A stretch of 64,000 nt of DNA from Brugia malayi (Eukaryota > Nematoda > Chromadorea > Rhabditida > Onchocercidae), in assembly GCF_000002995.4 (NCBI RefSeq), contig NW_025062478.1, positions 3,200,001-3,264,000 of the forward strand, written 5' to 3'. A program made the translations under genes and the position numbers. The notes under the pieces were generated by a model that searched no databases, was not told the origin of the DNA, and saw nothing but the letters and a program-made list of their open reading frames with translations. Below, in pieces: positions 13,109 to 25,600 of this stretch (position 1 is the stretch's first letter; the number at the start of each line of letters is the position of its first letter).

Positions 13109-13562
13109 ATAAGAAAGTGATTAAAGTTTTATACTATGACCTGTGAGAATGGCAAATGTGCTATTTTTCCGGCAAATGTGGTATTTTGATGAAATCATTC
13201 TTAGAATTTAGAAATTATACTTTTTAGAAAACACTAACAACTGCAATAATCGTTTAGAAAGGGTTATCATAACTTAATAGGATTACTTTAATAGAGTTTG
13301 GTTCAAAGTTTTTGATACTATTGAAAATGGCAATCTTTTCAACAAAAAAAAGAAAAATTGCGCGTAATTCTACAACATGGGAAGAATATTCGTAACTGCA
13401 TAATTTTACGTAAAATAAACCTATAAAAAATTGTTAAGAGATCCTTTGAAGGTACATATTTTTAAATGTTCGATGCAGCAACTAATAATATTAACTCAGA
13501 AGTGATGAGATAAATTAATAAGTCATAAGAGGACATTGGAGGGCCAATTGAGTTACCTATTT

Positions 13563-13588
13563 AGCTCATGAGCTATTCAGCTGAATAG
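13563..13588. repeat. Two overlapping perfect palindromes
   Basis: AGCTCATGAGCT (13563-13574) is a 12-bp perfect palindrome. CTATTCAGCTGAATAG (13573-13588) is a 16-bp perfect palindrome that overlaps it by two bases. A diverged copy of the first (AGCTCATGTGCTAG) follows about 40 bp later. Confidence 0.9.
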
Positions 13589-13930
13589 ATAATAACCTAC
13601 ATTTAGCTCATGTGCTAGTTTTTTGTCATTTATGTTTATTCTTTACATGAAACATTCCTCTTTAGAGCTTTTGCTTAGAATTACCGCACTTTCCGCCTAT
13701 TTATTACCTTATTCAGCCAAAGACAGCACATGTTCATAGCATATTAGATATCGAAAATAACTTATATTTGTTATCAATCTTAATTTCGTAAGGAATAAAG
13801 TTTTTGAATTTATTCTTCCACAAAAAATCCACGTCTCGACGTCTTCACTGCTGTTAAAGATTTAGAGAGCACGTCTGATTTACTATGCGTTTCACGCCAC
13901 AATCTTCGCACCAAAAAGTTTAAGCATTGT

Positions 13931-13936
13931 TTTATT
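13931..13936 (-). terminator. Poly(A) signal for the CCT-eta gene
   Basis: TTTATT on the plus strand (AATAAA on the minus strand), about 275 bp downstream of the CCT-eta stop codon. Confidence 0.45.
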
Positions 13937-14209
13937 CATAAAAAAAAAAAAAATTCAAAGGAAGCAAATCAACAACAATTAAAACAGTGACAATTAAAGG
14001 GACAGATATATTTTAAGTACGAATTTCAAAAACTGATCTGTCATTGTTATCAAATCAATAAAGCTGATCAAAAATTAATAAAAAGAAACAATGCAACTGA
14101 TTGCTGTAAACATAAAATCTGACTGATAGTCACTTTCTTTTGTTTGTTAAACACAACTTTTCTTGAAGTAATTTAATGATATTCCAAACAACATCTTGAA
14201 AAAGATACT

Positions 14210-17200
14210 TTACATATCTGGTAACTGACCACCACTTGCCGAACGAGGATTCTTAATCGTCTGATCAATACTTAAAACAAGACATGCTGCTTCGGTTGCT
14301 GCTGTCAGTGCATTCTGAAAATGATGTTTAGCGATTGGCAAATACTTTGTAGACGAAAAATAAATCAAATCTAATCTAAGCAGTGCCTAATAAAACATAA
14401 GAAATGTATAGAAATGATAACCTAAAATTTGTCGTTTCATATTTTTATTTCATTTAGTTCAAACTAACTGTACCTTCCATCCGACTTAAACCTTATATTC
14501 CTTTATACTCACTGTTTCCAATTAGTATTCCATTTAATTACTGTTTGAAACTAAATTTCATAGTGGAAATCCAGATAAAACAAACTAGTTTCACAACAGC
14601 TGGTTCCCAAATACACGCTTTCATATTGTCACTGACATCTTCCGCATAAATATCAACTCCCGCCCACTTATCTCCCTTCGCATGTCGGTGTCGCAATCGA
14701 TTCAGTATGTCCGTGGCATCTATGCCTGCATTGTAGCATAGCTGCTTTGGAATTACCTAAAATACATAAACATATGCTTTTTCTTTTTCCAAAAAAAAAA
14801 TCTACATATTTCGTTTATGATTAGCACTCATAATTAATTAAATATAAACAGCACCATATATACAAGAAAAATTTCTACATGAATCATATCAAATAGAAAT
14901 GGAAACGGCAAGCATTTCAGAAATGAAAAGCATTGTATTATCATATGGGAAAACAACGAAGTGGACGAAAACTTTATAATTTCGAAATTTTGTTCCTCCA
15001 TTATCACATAAAAAAACTCCCACAAAAAAAAAAAAAAAAAACGAACGATACCTCTAAAGTTTTGGCGAATGCTTGCCAAAAGAATTGCTCTTTGCCCGCG
15101 ATAGTTTTAGAAATATCTCTAATATGCCGCGAAAGCTCCATTTCAATAGCACCACCACCTAAAGTTGAATAAGCAGTACAATTTATCATAACAACTTTAT
15201 AAGCACATTTAGTTGATTATAATTAAGCAAAGCTTGTATTTAAAAAAAGACACTCAATACATTCTATTACGCCGGAACGAAAATTGAAGATTTGAACAAT
15301 AAAGCAAATCTGTATTACATAAGTCCGGAAATCGTAAAATAACTGAGATGCAGAGATTATTAAGCAGACGAAAGTACTGAAATGACAATGAATAAGATAA
15401 TTCATGTAATTTTCGTTGGCAATCAATCGTCTAAACAAAAACAAAACAAACCAGCAACAATTGTGTCATTTTTTTTAGCACGTCGTACAATCATGATTGC
15501 ATCGTGCAAAGAACGTTCCGTTTCTGCGATAAATTGCTCTGCACTACCGCGCAAAATCACGGTACAAGCGTTAGCCTTTGTACAGTCCAGGAAAAAGTTA
15601 TATCTGAGGTAAAAGAAATTTGAAGGAAAAAAAATGGTAAAAAATAGAGAAAGCTAGGAATATGAGATCATTTTTTTAAAAAAAAAAGATAAAAATGGAA
15701 ATAATACCGTTCGCTTCCTACTTGTTGTTCGTAAAATTCACCGCAGTTTCCAAGAAGTTCCTTGCTAATTTGACTTACGGTTGTAAGAATAGTACCACCA
15801 CAAGCAGCAATTAATCTATCCATATCAGCCTGTTCCACACGTCCCGCACAAAACATATCTCTACATAAACGTGTTTGGAAGTTAGAATAAAAAGGAGTAA
15901 ATAAATGTAACGCCTATTTCAAATCTAGAACATTCCACTATCACAAAGATACAATTATATGAACAGTTTCTGCAAATACAAATAATTTAAGAACGATCCT
16001 AAAGTATAGTTTTAAGCTTAACGGTAAAACTTACCTATCAGCAAACCATTGTGTTGCCACATCTCCAATTGGCAGTTTTGAAAGTACTACTTTCGCACCA
16101 GATTCATGAATTTTCTTCAGTTTGTCATACAAAATTGTCCACTCAGCATCAACAATCTGAAAACCAGGAGAAAATTTAAACTAGCTTTAGTACCATTATG
16201 TAAATCAATAATTAAAGTATAATGGAATTCTAAATAGAATCAGTGAAAGTAATAGTTCTGTTTACAGAAACAAATACCTTTTGATATTCATCCACACTTT
16301 GAATTCTCATTTCTGCGTTGTCTTTCTCAGCTTTCAATTCCAGTTCAATATTAAGCAAGGCAACGGAAGGATTTTTGTAATGTTTTGGTTGCATTTCAAA
16401 GCCTGCATAACTGAATGCTTTCTTGAATGCAATGCCTTTAACAAGTTGAGAATCCTGAAAAATTCTAATGCGCCTAATTACTGCAAGAATTCATAAAATC
16501 ATGACAACCAATTCTTCATGAAAATACGTACCGAAAGAGATCCACCGCTAACTTTCTTAATCCCTATCATATTTGATGTCAAATTTTCATCCAAATACGC
16601 GACAGCATCAACAGCCATTTCAGCGAAGAATTCCCGTTCTTGACTTATCTTCAATTTTTACAAAATAATGTCTAAGAAAAAAAAAAGAAAAATTGACTAC
16701 AAATTTTCATCGAGAAGCTGAAGTGATAGCAGCCGTTAAGGCAATGCAGAGATCATTCTAATCTTTCAATGAATCAAAAACATTAGAACAAACGTCGAAT
16801 TGATGAAATCAACAGTCTCAAAATCAATCGATGCAGTTTAAAAAGAAATTTCGTTTGTCTCCTTTAATCTGTGTATGATCGTATGTGAAACACAAATATA
16901 TGATAAAACAAAACTGCATCAATATAAGCTGGAAAAAATCCTAGCGATCAATTAATTTGTCTCTTCACATAGTTCGTTCGAGTTCGTAAGGTTCTTATTA
17001 ATCAAGGATGTTTGGAAATTTCAACTATTATTTAAAGAAAAAGGCAAAATCACCGCAAATGTCTGAATAGCATAAAACGCACCAATTTACTACTGAGACA
17101 AGTAGTGGCACACCGAGTTAGCATTTCACGCATATTAGTATCGCCACTGATTTTTTCAGCCAGTTGCTTAAGTCGACTGACTGCCTTAAATTACAAAGTA

Positions 17201-18113
17201 TTTAAAAAAGCTTTTTTCTCCTTACCTCCTACTTCTTTTGCTAATTTTATACTGCAATCAAACAATACCACTGCGTTATTTCAAAATACCCGAAATGTCA
17301 TTATATTAACAATCGACTGAGATCGAATGATCAGTACACAGCTAATTCCGTAAAAGATAAAGTTGCTAAAATTCCGCCACTTTATAACTATATGTATATG
17401 CATTTAATAATCTATTTGGTTATTACGGTATGGTGACGCAACAATTAAAAACAAGCAAACCTCTTCACAAGCTTTTGAATAGGATCGAATTATTAGCTGT
17501 GGGCTCACACCATCTTCAATGAAAGATTTTGAACGTTTCAAAAGCTCGGCTGCTAGTATTACAACTGAAAATCACGAATTAAAAGTTAACATTTGAGTGA
17601 TATAGCTATACAAGAAAGACTTAGTAATTAGATTCCATTTATGACAGTTCATTTACCTGAAGTCGTGCCATCGCCAACTTCAGCATCTTGACTTTTCGCT
17701 ATATCGACCATAACTTGAGCTGCGGGAAAAACAACATCCAGTAATTTCAGGATGGTTGCTCCATCGTTTGAGACCGTTGTTTTACCTGAAGGTCATTTAC
17801 TGGAGGATGTAAAAAAGTGAAGACCTTCAGTTGACAGAATAAATGCATGTCATCAATTAAAACTTCACAATATCGATTAAATCATCAGCTAAACATTCAA
17901 AATCTGATTACATTTAAGAAAATGTTGATAAAATTCGGTGCGGTATAGAATACCTTTAGAATCGATAATCAGTTTATCCATGCCACGAGGTCCTAGAGTG
18001 GTACGAACACTATCGGCGATCACATTGCATGCACTAATATTACTAATTATTTGTTGTTTACCAAACTTTGCTTCTGTTCCCTCTTTCAACAAAATTATTG
18101 GTCCGTTCATCAT
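14210..18113 (-). CDS. cct-7: Cytosolic chaperonin TRiC/CCT subunit eta
   Basis: Subunit of the eight-membered cytosolic ring chaperonin that folds actin, tubulin and other proteins using ATP. Twelve exons join in frame to 532 aa, close to the usual size of about 540: 17954-18113, 17657-17785, 17461-17564, 17083-17184, 16532-16648, 16278-16454, 16035-16156, 15708-15860, 15452-15603, 15052-15158, 14586-14756, 14210-14314. Group II chaperonin landmarks are present: [27 protein letters not shown], the phosphate-binding GDGTTS, and later [15 protein letters not shown], typical of eta. The C-terminus is [17 protein letters not shown], ending GGQLPDM. The start [18 protein letters not shown] matches the eta N-terminus; an acceptor TTTTCAG at about 18145 suits trans-splicing. 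The last intron has a weak donor (CTA|GTTTGT). Confidence 0.95.
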
Positions 18114-19989
18114 GGCTTGACAATTATAGGAAGCAAAAGTTTCTTCAGCTGAAAACCTGTAATATAAATACATTACTCTACAACATTACTCCTCTTTTCT
18201 ACTTTTTTGAACCACAACAGGTAACAGATTACAGTGGACGTTAAGAGACTGCATCGGTATTTAATGGACGATAATGAAATATTACTTCCTTGCAAATCCT
18301 ATTAAAAAACATATTAGTATCTATGCACTTTTCACTTGCGCTATGTAGTTCTAATAATCAGCACAAAATGCAGAATTGATTTCTTGCTTTGAATAAAACA
18401 TCACATAACTCGATGGTTAACAAATGCTAATGCTACTGATTAGCTGAGATATAAGTTTGTAAAAGTCCCAACCCATAAAAAGATGTACATTGATCTTCTT
18501 TGTATCAATTCAAAATATTGGTAATCTTTGAAATACTGAGTACTTCATTAAGATCACTTTTCATTTTACAATCTCCTTAACATAAATTCTTCATGCTAAA
18601 GTTTCATGTTCCCTATATTATATGTGACATATTCTATGCTCAAATAAAATTACAGCTCCAACTATCACATTACTTCATATTTAATCTGTGGACTAATAGC
18701 AACCGTCGACAACCTGAAGAAAACCACCTAACACCATCGCATGCTTAACTTTCAAGTTCTACATATTTCCTTCAACAGAATAAAATATTACTGGGACAGT
18801 TCATAACTGTTCGAGTTTCTGCACAACATGATTAGATACTTTATTAATACTAATCGAAACAAACTATATTCAAACATAAAAATTTTAATTCAACTTAAGT
18901 GTTGAAGAAGAGAACTTACACTCTTTTTCAACCCAAGAAAAAAGTTTCAGAAGCAAAATGTTTCTTTTTTAATGCAAAACACATTCAGCACACAGTGATA
19001 TACAAAGCATACGCGCATGAGCAGACTATGTATTTCTGTGCACAATGAGAAGGAAGAACTGAAGAATGGTAAGTGCAAGTGAAACAAAGTGACATATGCT
19101 AAATGAATTTTGTTGGCAAGGAATGATAATTCGAAACTGTAAAGCAGAATGAAGAATTGCAAAAATACACAAAAAAAAAATTAAAAATTGAAAAAATAAA
19201 AAGACAAATCAATTTTTGTGAACTTGAAAAAGAATTTCACTCCATAAGAAATCATTCAAATCAAATATGGATCGACTGCAGATCAAGCTTATAACTTAAT
19301 GATGACTAATCACAAAGAAAACACTAACGTTTTGCTCAGCTAAGTTCCTTTTTAAACAAAAGAAAAAGTTCATCTGATTTCTCAAATATCTCTATTCTTT
19401 TATTTTCTAAAAATATACTCCCATTTTCCTTTCTATTCTCTTAATTTCATCCAACAAATGAGTAAACCATTCTACAGAATAAGGCAGTCTGTTAAAACAG
19501 ATTGCTTCAATTACAATTCGATAAAGACAGTTTATATAATGAAAAGTACGGCTGATAGTTGCACTTCCAATAACTTTAGGCAACTAATGAATGCCTTACA
19601 GTGTCTTCATCAGTAATTCAACTCATTCATTACAACTGTTTTGAAAGATTCTTCCAGTCATTTTTGGATTTTCAATGTAAAATGTAAATATTTTAAAAAT
19701 ATAAAATGATATTTTAAAAGCAAAAAAAGGATGGCAGATCTCCGTATAATGGACATAACTACAAAGCACTAGAATCTAATAAGTCTAGTGTGTTATCAAA
19801 CAGTACAGTTAATTTTTCTCTAGGCTCTAGATAAGAGAATTTAATCACCCTTACTCAGGAGCAACCATAAAATCAATTTCATTTTCATTAATGGTAAACC
19901 AAATAAATATCAACGTAAAACAATGAGGCTAATATTCATTTCGATCACGTACATAATTTCAATCGGCAATTGTAGCGATCAAAAAACCA
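18114..19989. other. Intergenic region with no recognised gene
   Basis: 1.9 kb between cct-7 and the cofilin gene. I searched it for a second set of cofilin exons, as in the C. elegans unc-60A/B locus, and saw none. Base composition is slightly less extreme than elsewhere, but no consistent frame is present. Confidence 0.45.
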
Positions 19990-21123
19990 TTAATTGTCGC
20001 GGTATTTTTCACTCAGCTTGGACAAAAGCTCCTTGTGAGCGATTTCGGAATCATCGGAAACCTTAAGATAATAGTTCGTAACATGCAACTTAAGCATAAA
20101 TAGCATCTGAATAGGGTTCAAGTGGCGACAAATTTTTATATAAGAAAGTGAAGAAAAGAAGAAAAACTTCGGACATCAAGACTTCCTGGCATTCATTGTT
20201 TAACTCTCCATATTATTAACAGTTAAGTAAGAAAAAAGCACGAGAAAATTATTTACTTGAAATTGCAGAATTTTAGCAGTTCCTAACGATGACTTGATTG
20301 CAGAAGCGGATGAAGCGTAAACCATTTTCTTCTTGATTGGTGCACCATCGGGACATAGCTACAAATGCAATAAATTTCAAAAAGCTTGTTTCTTTTATAC
20401 TTTGAGATAATATGGAAAAAAACGAATGATTTGAAGAATTTTAATTTACAATTTTAGATTTAACAGTCCAGTAACGACTCTTTTAATGCATAAATATGAA
20501 GAATTTTCTATGATTAAATTGCAAATAACCTGAATGAAAACAATTTTGTCCATTTTAGAAGTACCGGCGCCGGGTCGATTGCATGAAAACTTGAAATCGA
20601 AAACAGCATAACGACAATCTTTAAAACCATTCGTCCGTTCTCTTAAATCTTGTACGAACGCTTCATATGCTGTTTTCGAATTTTCGTCATGATCATCATC
20701 TGTTACACCAAGCTATAAATTAATTTAATTGCAACCAAATTCAAATACACTTATAATGTAATGAGCCATTAAATTATTAAGTTATACACGCTTACATTAT
20801 GCTCATAAGAAAGAAAGTCTGGCATCATCTTATTAAACGCTAGAATTAACGTGATACAGATAACAACACAACACTGACTAAATCATCTAAATTTCTCTTT
20901 CCTGATCAAAACAATTTTTAAGATTTGTATATATTCCTCATCTAAAATTAGCTAACTTTAACATATTAGCAAAACTAACTTCATCGGGTGAAACAGCTGC
21001 TTCTACTACAACTTCTTTGTCCTCAATTTTGTAAATGATATAACGCAGTTTATGATGCTTTCCTTCCGAAAGTTGCTGAAATACAGTTTGACATTCTGAA
21101 TTGACCAATACACCTGAGGACAT
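19990..21123 (-). CDS. unc-60: Actin-depolymerising factor/cofilin (UNC-60A-like)
   Basis: Binds actin monomers and filaments and promotes filament turnover. Four exons, 20980-21123, 20530-20712, 20257-20358 and 19990-20061, join to 166 aa, the standard ADF size. The start MSSGVLVNSECQTVFQQLSE corresponds to UNC-60A, and an acceptor TTTTTCAG lies just before the ATG. The central FDFKFSCNRPGAGTSKMDK, the SKMDKIVF(I)Q strand and the actin-binding long helix KKKMVYASSASAIKSS are all present. The C-terminal helix ends LSEKYRDN. Unlike C. elegans, where the first exon carries only the initiator Met shared with UNC-60B, exon 1 here encodes 48 residues, and no UNC-60B exons were seen downstream. Confidence 0.93.
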
Positions 21124-22092
21124 TCTATGTGTGTGCACCTGAAAAACCACACAATATCACATAATACTCCACAATCCTAGAAATCCAAGCACACAACAGA
21201 CACACCTACCCAGCAAACAACTTCCACCCTTATTTAAAAAACCCAAATTAATGACTGGAGTGCGGCCTGTTAGTATGCAAAACAATATCCCTCCAATTGT
21301 CGTGCTTACGCTAAAGAGATTAATGTTAAGTCTGATTTGTTGTAAGCAAAGAGTTGGGATATAATGGTCAGGAAGAATTTGTGGGATGAAGGTTTTATCA
21401 GTGATAATCAAAATTATCATCCGTGATCTGATCTATTTGACTAGTAAGGTCGTAGCAGTAGTAGTAGTATGTGAATTAGTTTTATGTTTATCAGTAAGTG
21501 ACAGTGTTGTAGTAAATTATAAGATTTTAATAAATACGTGACGCTATAAATTTTGCTGTTACTAATTATGTAAAGCGTTAAGTTGATTTGCATGGAATAG
21601 TAAAAATTCACAATAAAATTTTTGATTAAATCATGTTTGAAATTACTTGAAAATACTTTTTCAAGTAATTTCGTTTCAAAGATTATATCTAAAAATATTT
21701 TGTAAATTTGGGAATTAAAAAAATCAAAGTTAAAAAAGTTATTTGGAAATAACTGGAAGAATTGCTTTAAAAAAAAGAAAAAATAAAATTGAAAAAAAAT
21801 TATCGTTAGAAAGATTCTGAGCAAAAAACTAAAAAGTTCAAAAAGTAATTACAGCACATGTCCTCTAGTAAACAACGTAGAAGCATGAATAATCAATTCA
21901 GAGTGATTTTTCTTTTTCTTTTTCGTTGCAACAATGAAATAAATTATTCGTTGTTATTCTGAAAAACTAGAAAATGTTTACAGCTGGAAAGTCTGACTTC
22001 TTTCATTTGATTTTTATTTTCCTTAATCATTTATTGGTATTTTGAATGGACATTATGCAGGATTGAATGATCAAATCCGGAATGCTTCTTCT
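21124..22092. other. Intergenic region, no gene recognised
   Basis: Open minus-strand frames at about 21157-21420 and 21441-21824 are hydrophobic and low-complexity, lack splice support, and are judged spurious. A minus-strand AATAAA (TTTATT at 22030-22035) fits the 3' end of the small gene at 22093-22383. Confidence 0.4.
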
Positions 22093-22383
22093 TCATATGC
22101 ATTGATTATATAAGGTTTTCATTAACTTTATCAATTTTATTTCTGTTTTCTTCTTCCATTCTTCATAAGGATTAATAGTCAATGCATCTGTCCCAGTAAT
22201 TTCTGTGAAAATTTTCACTCAAATTACGTTCCGATTTCCGCTTAATTTGCTCTGTGATTTCTTTATGAATACTTTCTTCATTGAACGTATGCTAAAAAAG
22301 AAGCAAACTGTTATCATACCGAAAGACGTATATTTTATTCCATTAAACATAAAGATATAAACTATGCGATTCACACCTTTCAT
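22093..22383 (-). CDS. Small gene, 46 or 49 aa, splice form unresolved
   Basis: Not recognised. Exon 1 (22363-22383, MKGVNRI) follows an acceptor GTTTGCAG. Exon 2 begins at 22291 after TTTTTTAG and reads HTFNEESIHKEITEQ on to NYWDRCIDY, stopping at 22172. An alternative removes 22203-22272 (GTATTC...TTTTCACAG), changes frame and reads ITGTDALTINPYEEWKKK on to a stop at 22093; this gives 150 nt in frame. Both tails look protein-like, so one may be spliced, or there is an indel. A minus-strand AATAAA at 22030 supports the longer form. It is head-to-head with UVSSA, with 253 bp between the ATGs. Confidence 0.4.
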
Positions 22384-22636
22384 CTAAATTCTGCAAACTA
22401 AAATGAAACTGGAAATTGGAATTTCTTTTCCTGAGTAGAATATTTGGAACACAGTGACATCACTTACGTCAAAATTTTTTCATGTTACGCGTGTTTTGAA
22501 TGTTAAAATTTTGTTTAGAGCTTTTATCATTTGCTTGGCTTATTTGAATATTGGATGGGATGGTTTAATTTTGTAAACTTGCCGCAATCCGAAAATCATT
22601 TATTTTATGTTCACATGAAACTTGAAATTCCACTGA
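22384..22636. promoter_or_regulatory. Shared upstream region of the small gene and UVSSA
   Basis: 253 bp separate two divergent start codons, so both genes probably share a bidirectional promoter. No specific motif was identified. Confidence 0.35.
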
Positions 22637-25600
22637 ATGCAGGACGGAGGATCTTCTCAGCTAATAGCTTCCAGAAGGATTCTTTCTAATTTAATTAAAC
22701 AGGTAAAATTATTTTCAAGAATACTGAAATGTAATTTTTCAATGAGCAGTGGAAATTACTATGGTCATTAATTTTCAAAGTCCTGGGTAATAGATGTATA
22801 AAATAAAATGATTAATTGAAGAAGTGACGCTTTTGTTAAGGTATGCCACTGATCATACTGTTTGGATTTTTACTCATTTTTTGATATACGATTTTTGACA
22901 ACGATTATCAGCTTGGTGAAATATAACGTGAACTATAGGCATTTAGAATTTTTATTTGACGTTGTTTCTCACAACTGCTGAATTTAGTACCTTCTTAGTA
23001 CTTCATCGTTTCAGTTCGACTTCAGTAGACGAGTACTGAATGAAGTTAAACTCAAAGAATTGAAACAGATTTTAAAGAGTAATCCGGATATCATTGAGAC
23101 TATCTTTACTGATTTTTTGAAATATTTCCGACAAAATGATTGTGAATATCGTTTGGCTGTTTTACAACTATGTGCAGAACTCTTTCAACGATCTCATGTT
23201 TTCCGTATTCAGCTGACCAGTCATATGCAGGTTTGTGTCGAGGAAGTTTGAATTAAAGATGGACAGTAGCGAAATTATCATGATATATATTTAAGCTTTT
23301 TAAAATTTTTTCATATTTAAACTTCTTCCAAATTGCACAGAATTATTATTAAAAAGAGTGGTTTTGTTTTGGCTTTCCTGTAGTGCGTGATTTTCTTTTG
23401 ATACGCTCATTTTTAATTGATTCCAATAATCTGTATTAACTTTTCAGGAAGTTCTGTTGTATACAGCAGAAACAGATCCTCTCCATTATCCTCTTCCACC
23501 TCCCAAGGAAGCTGCCAAAATTCTTAAATTAGAAACTTTGAAGCTTGTCAAACTTTGGCATGAGAAATATGCAGAAGCTTATTCGAAATTGAATTTTGCT
23601 GTCAATTTCTTGCGCTCTTCAAAATCTTTAGATTTTGAACACGCTAGTGCTGAACTTCAGGTATTTTCTCTTATTTCTTAAAAAATTAAGATGCCTATCT
23701 GTTGTTAAATATGTATGGTAATTATCGTGAGCTGTTCAGTTATTTTTGATATCGTATTGTAAATATTGGTTTCAACACTTACATTAACATAATAATGCAG
23801 TACGAAAAAAACTTTTATTTTTCTACTGCCAAACTAGAAAATGGGATTTGTATTTTATTTTAAATCATATATTTATTTTTTTTTCATTCAAATTTATTTA
23901 AAATTAAAATAGATGTTATAATTTTAAGTCCTAATTTTTTGTAAATGAAAATTTTTTACGCGAGTTGTTTTCAGATTGAAAGGCAACGTGCTGAAGAAAG
24001 AGATCGGAAAAAAGATGAGCAGAGTAAGCGAGTGATCGAGAAAATTGAAAAAGAGTTTAAAGAACGATTAGAGGAAATTTCACGTTGTATCAATGAGACA
24101 CGACATGCACTTGAGCTCCTGGTGCCACGATTTGATATTGATAACGATACACATGACAAGAGACATCTCGGTTATGAGAATGAGGTTGCAGTTGGTTTTC
24201 TGTAAAAATATTTTAGAATTTAATTGATGAAATCATTACATCTTATTCTCTTTATCTTTTTTAACACATATTAGCCTTCCGTTCCACGCCAAATTTTTTT
24301 ATGCTTTGATTTCATTCATATTCACTAAGTAATTTTAGATGATTCATGGATATAGTGTACTCGAACCAGTGGCTGTCACTGTTGCGCTGGATGCACCAGT
24401 TGTGAATGTGAATGCAGAAAATAAAATAATCATAAATGCTTTGATGGACTGTATGACAATGTTGCAATTTTATAAGAAAATCATTTGCCGTTGGCTTATC
24501 AAGCTTGGCAAGTATGGTGGAAACAATGGGCAGAAACTGTGCAAGGAAATTGTTCATTTAAAAGATAGGATTACGATTGAATTGAGAAAGTCAGCATTTT
24601 TTATCTGGATTGGAAATGATAGAATTTTTTTTAATTTATTAAAGAATTTTGTGGCGATGTAAACAAAATAAAATTTAATAGAATTTTAGGTGTGAAGAAT
24701 TGCACTTGCAAAGCAAACAGAAGTCAGATGAAGAAGATTCGGAGACTGACGATCTTGAAGATGTGCCAGAAAAAGAAGGTGATTTGTTTGCCTTTCACTT
24801 TTTAATTCCTTTTTATTTTATGTGATAAAGCTCTAAAAGTTTTACCATTTTGGTTAATAATAATTGGATATTTATCAGGTTTGGAGTTGGAATGCAAACC
24901 ACCACAAGAATTGCCCGAATATATTTTAAGAAAAACAATGGAAAACAGTTCAGCTGGTCCTAGCAAAATTTCTGGAGTGCAGAAACCACTAAATTTATCG
25001 CCAGGTAGAATTATGATTACTTTTATGGTTTTTATTGCTCTTGTGCTCTTGTAGAACTTTTTATTTTCCAGATCACAAAAAGAGTGAAGAATATGGAAAT
25101 AAAGTACCAGTTTTGTCATATGGACTTGATCTGAAATACTGGGGTGAAAATGACATCAAGCCCGCTGAAGTACCACGAAATAATGCTGACTGCCATCGAT
25201 TTTGGCGTCCTTCAGATGAAAGGTTAGCAAACTATTAACGTTTTAAACTTTGCTTACGTTAATCATTTCTAGTTATATGATCACTTCTATTTTTAAATTG
25301 TAGTTGTTCAACAAATTTGGATATCTCAGAAGCATATCACGCACGAGTTATAACATTTGTTGGTCAACAGTTAATGAGTAGTCGGCAATGCCGTGTTCCG
25401 CTTAGTGATGGAACACTATGTCCTCGTATGGATCAAAAACGCTGTCCACTACATGGGAAGATCATTGATCGTGATGAGATGGGATTTCCAGTGAACGAAA
25501 TCATTGAGTATGTAATTTTAAAAGTGATATTTGAAATAAAGGAACAAGTTTTAATTGAGTTTCAAACTTTTAATTACACATTCCAAAATTCAAATGCTAT

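Larger units (their letters stand above)
13109..14209. other. Intergenic region with palindromes; possible decayed LTR
   Basis: No gene found. It is less AT-rich than the surroundings and holds a near-direct repeat GGCAAATGTG[C/G]TATTTT (about 13152 and 13174), two overlapping perfect palindromes at 13563-13588, and an AATAAAGTTTTTGAA motif near 13795 followed by a relatively GC-rich tail to 13920. This layout resembles an LTR, but no flanking duplication or coding remnant was found. A TTTATT at 13931-13936 is a likely poly(A) signal for CCT-eta. Confidence 0.35.

Noticed and set aside
15223..15612. Plus- and minus-strand frames overlapping the CCT-eta gene
   Set aside because: Shadows of CCT-eta exon 9 and its introns; the chaperonin frame on the minus strand explains the region.
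18114..19989. UNC-60B-type exons downstream of the cofilin gene
   Set aside because: No sequence with cofilin motifs and splice borders was seen on the minus strand.
21157..21824. Two minus-strand hydrophobic open frames
   Set aside because: Low complexity, no start or splice context, no family resemblance.
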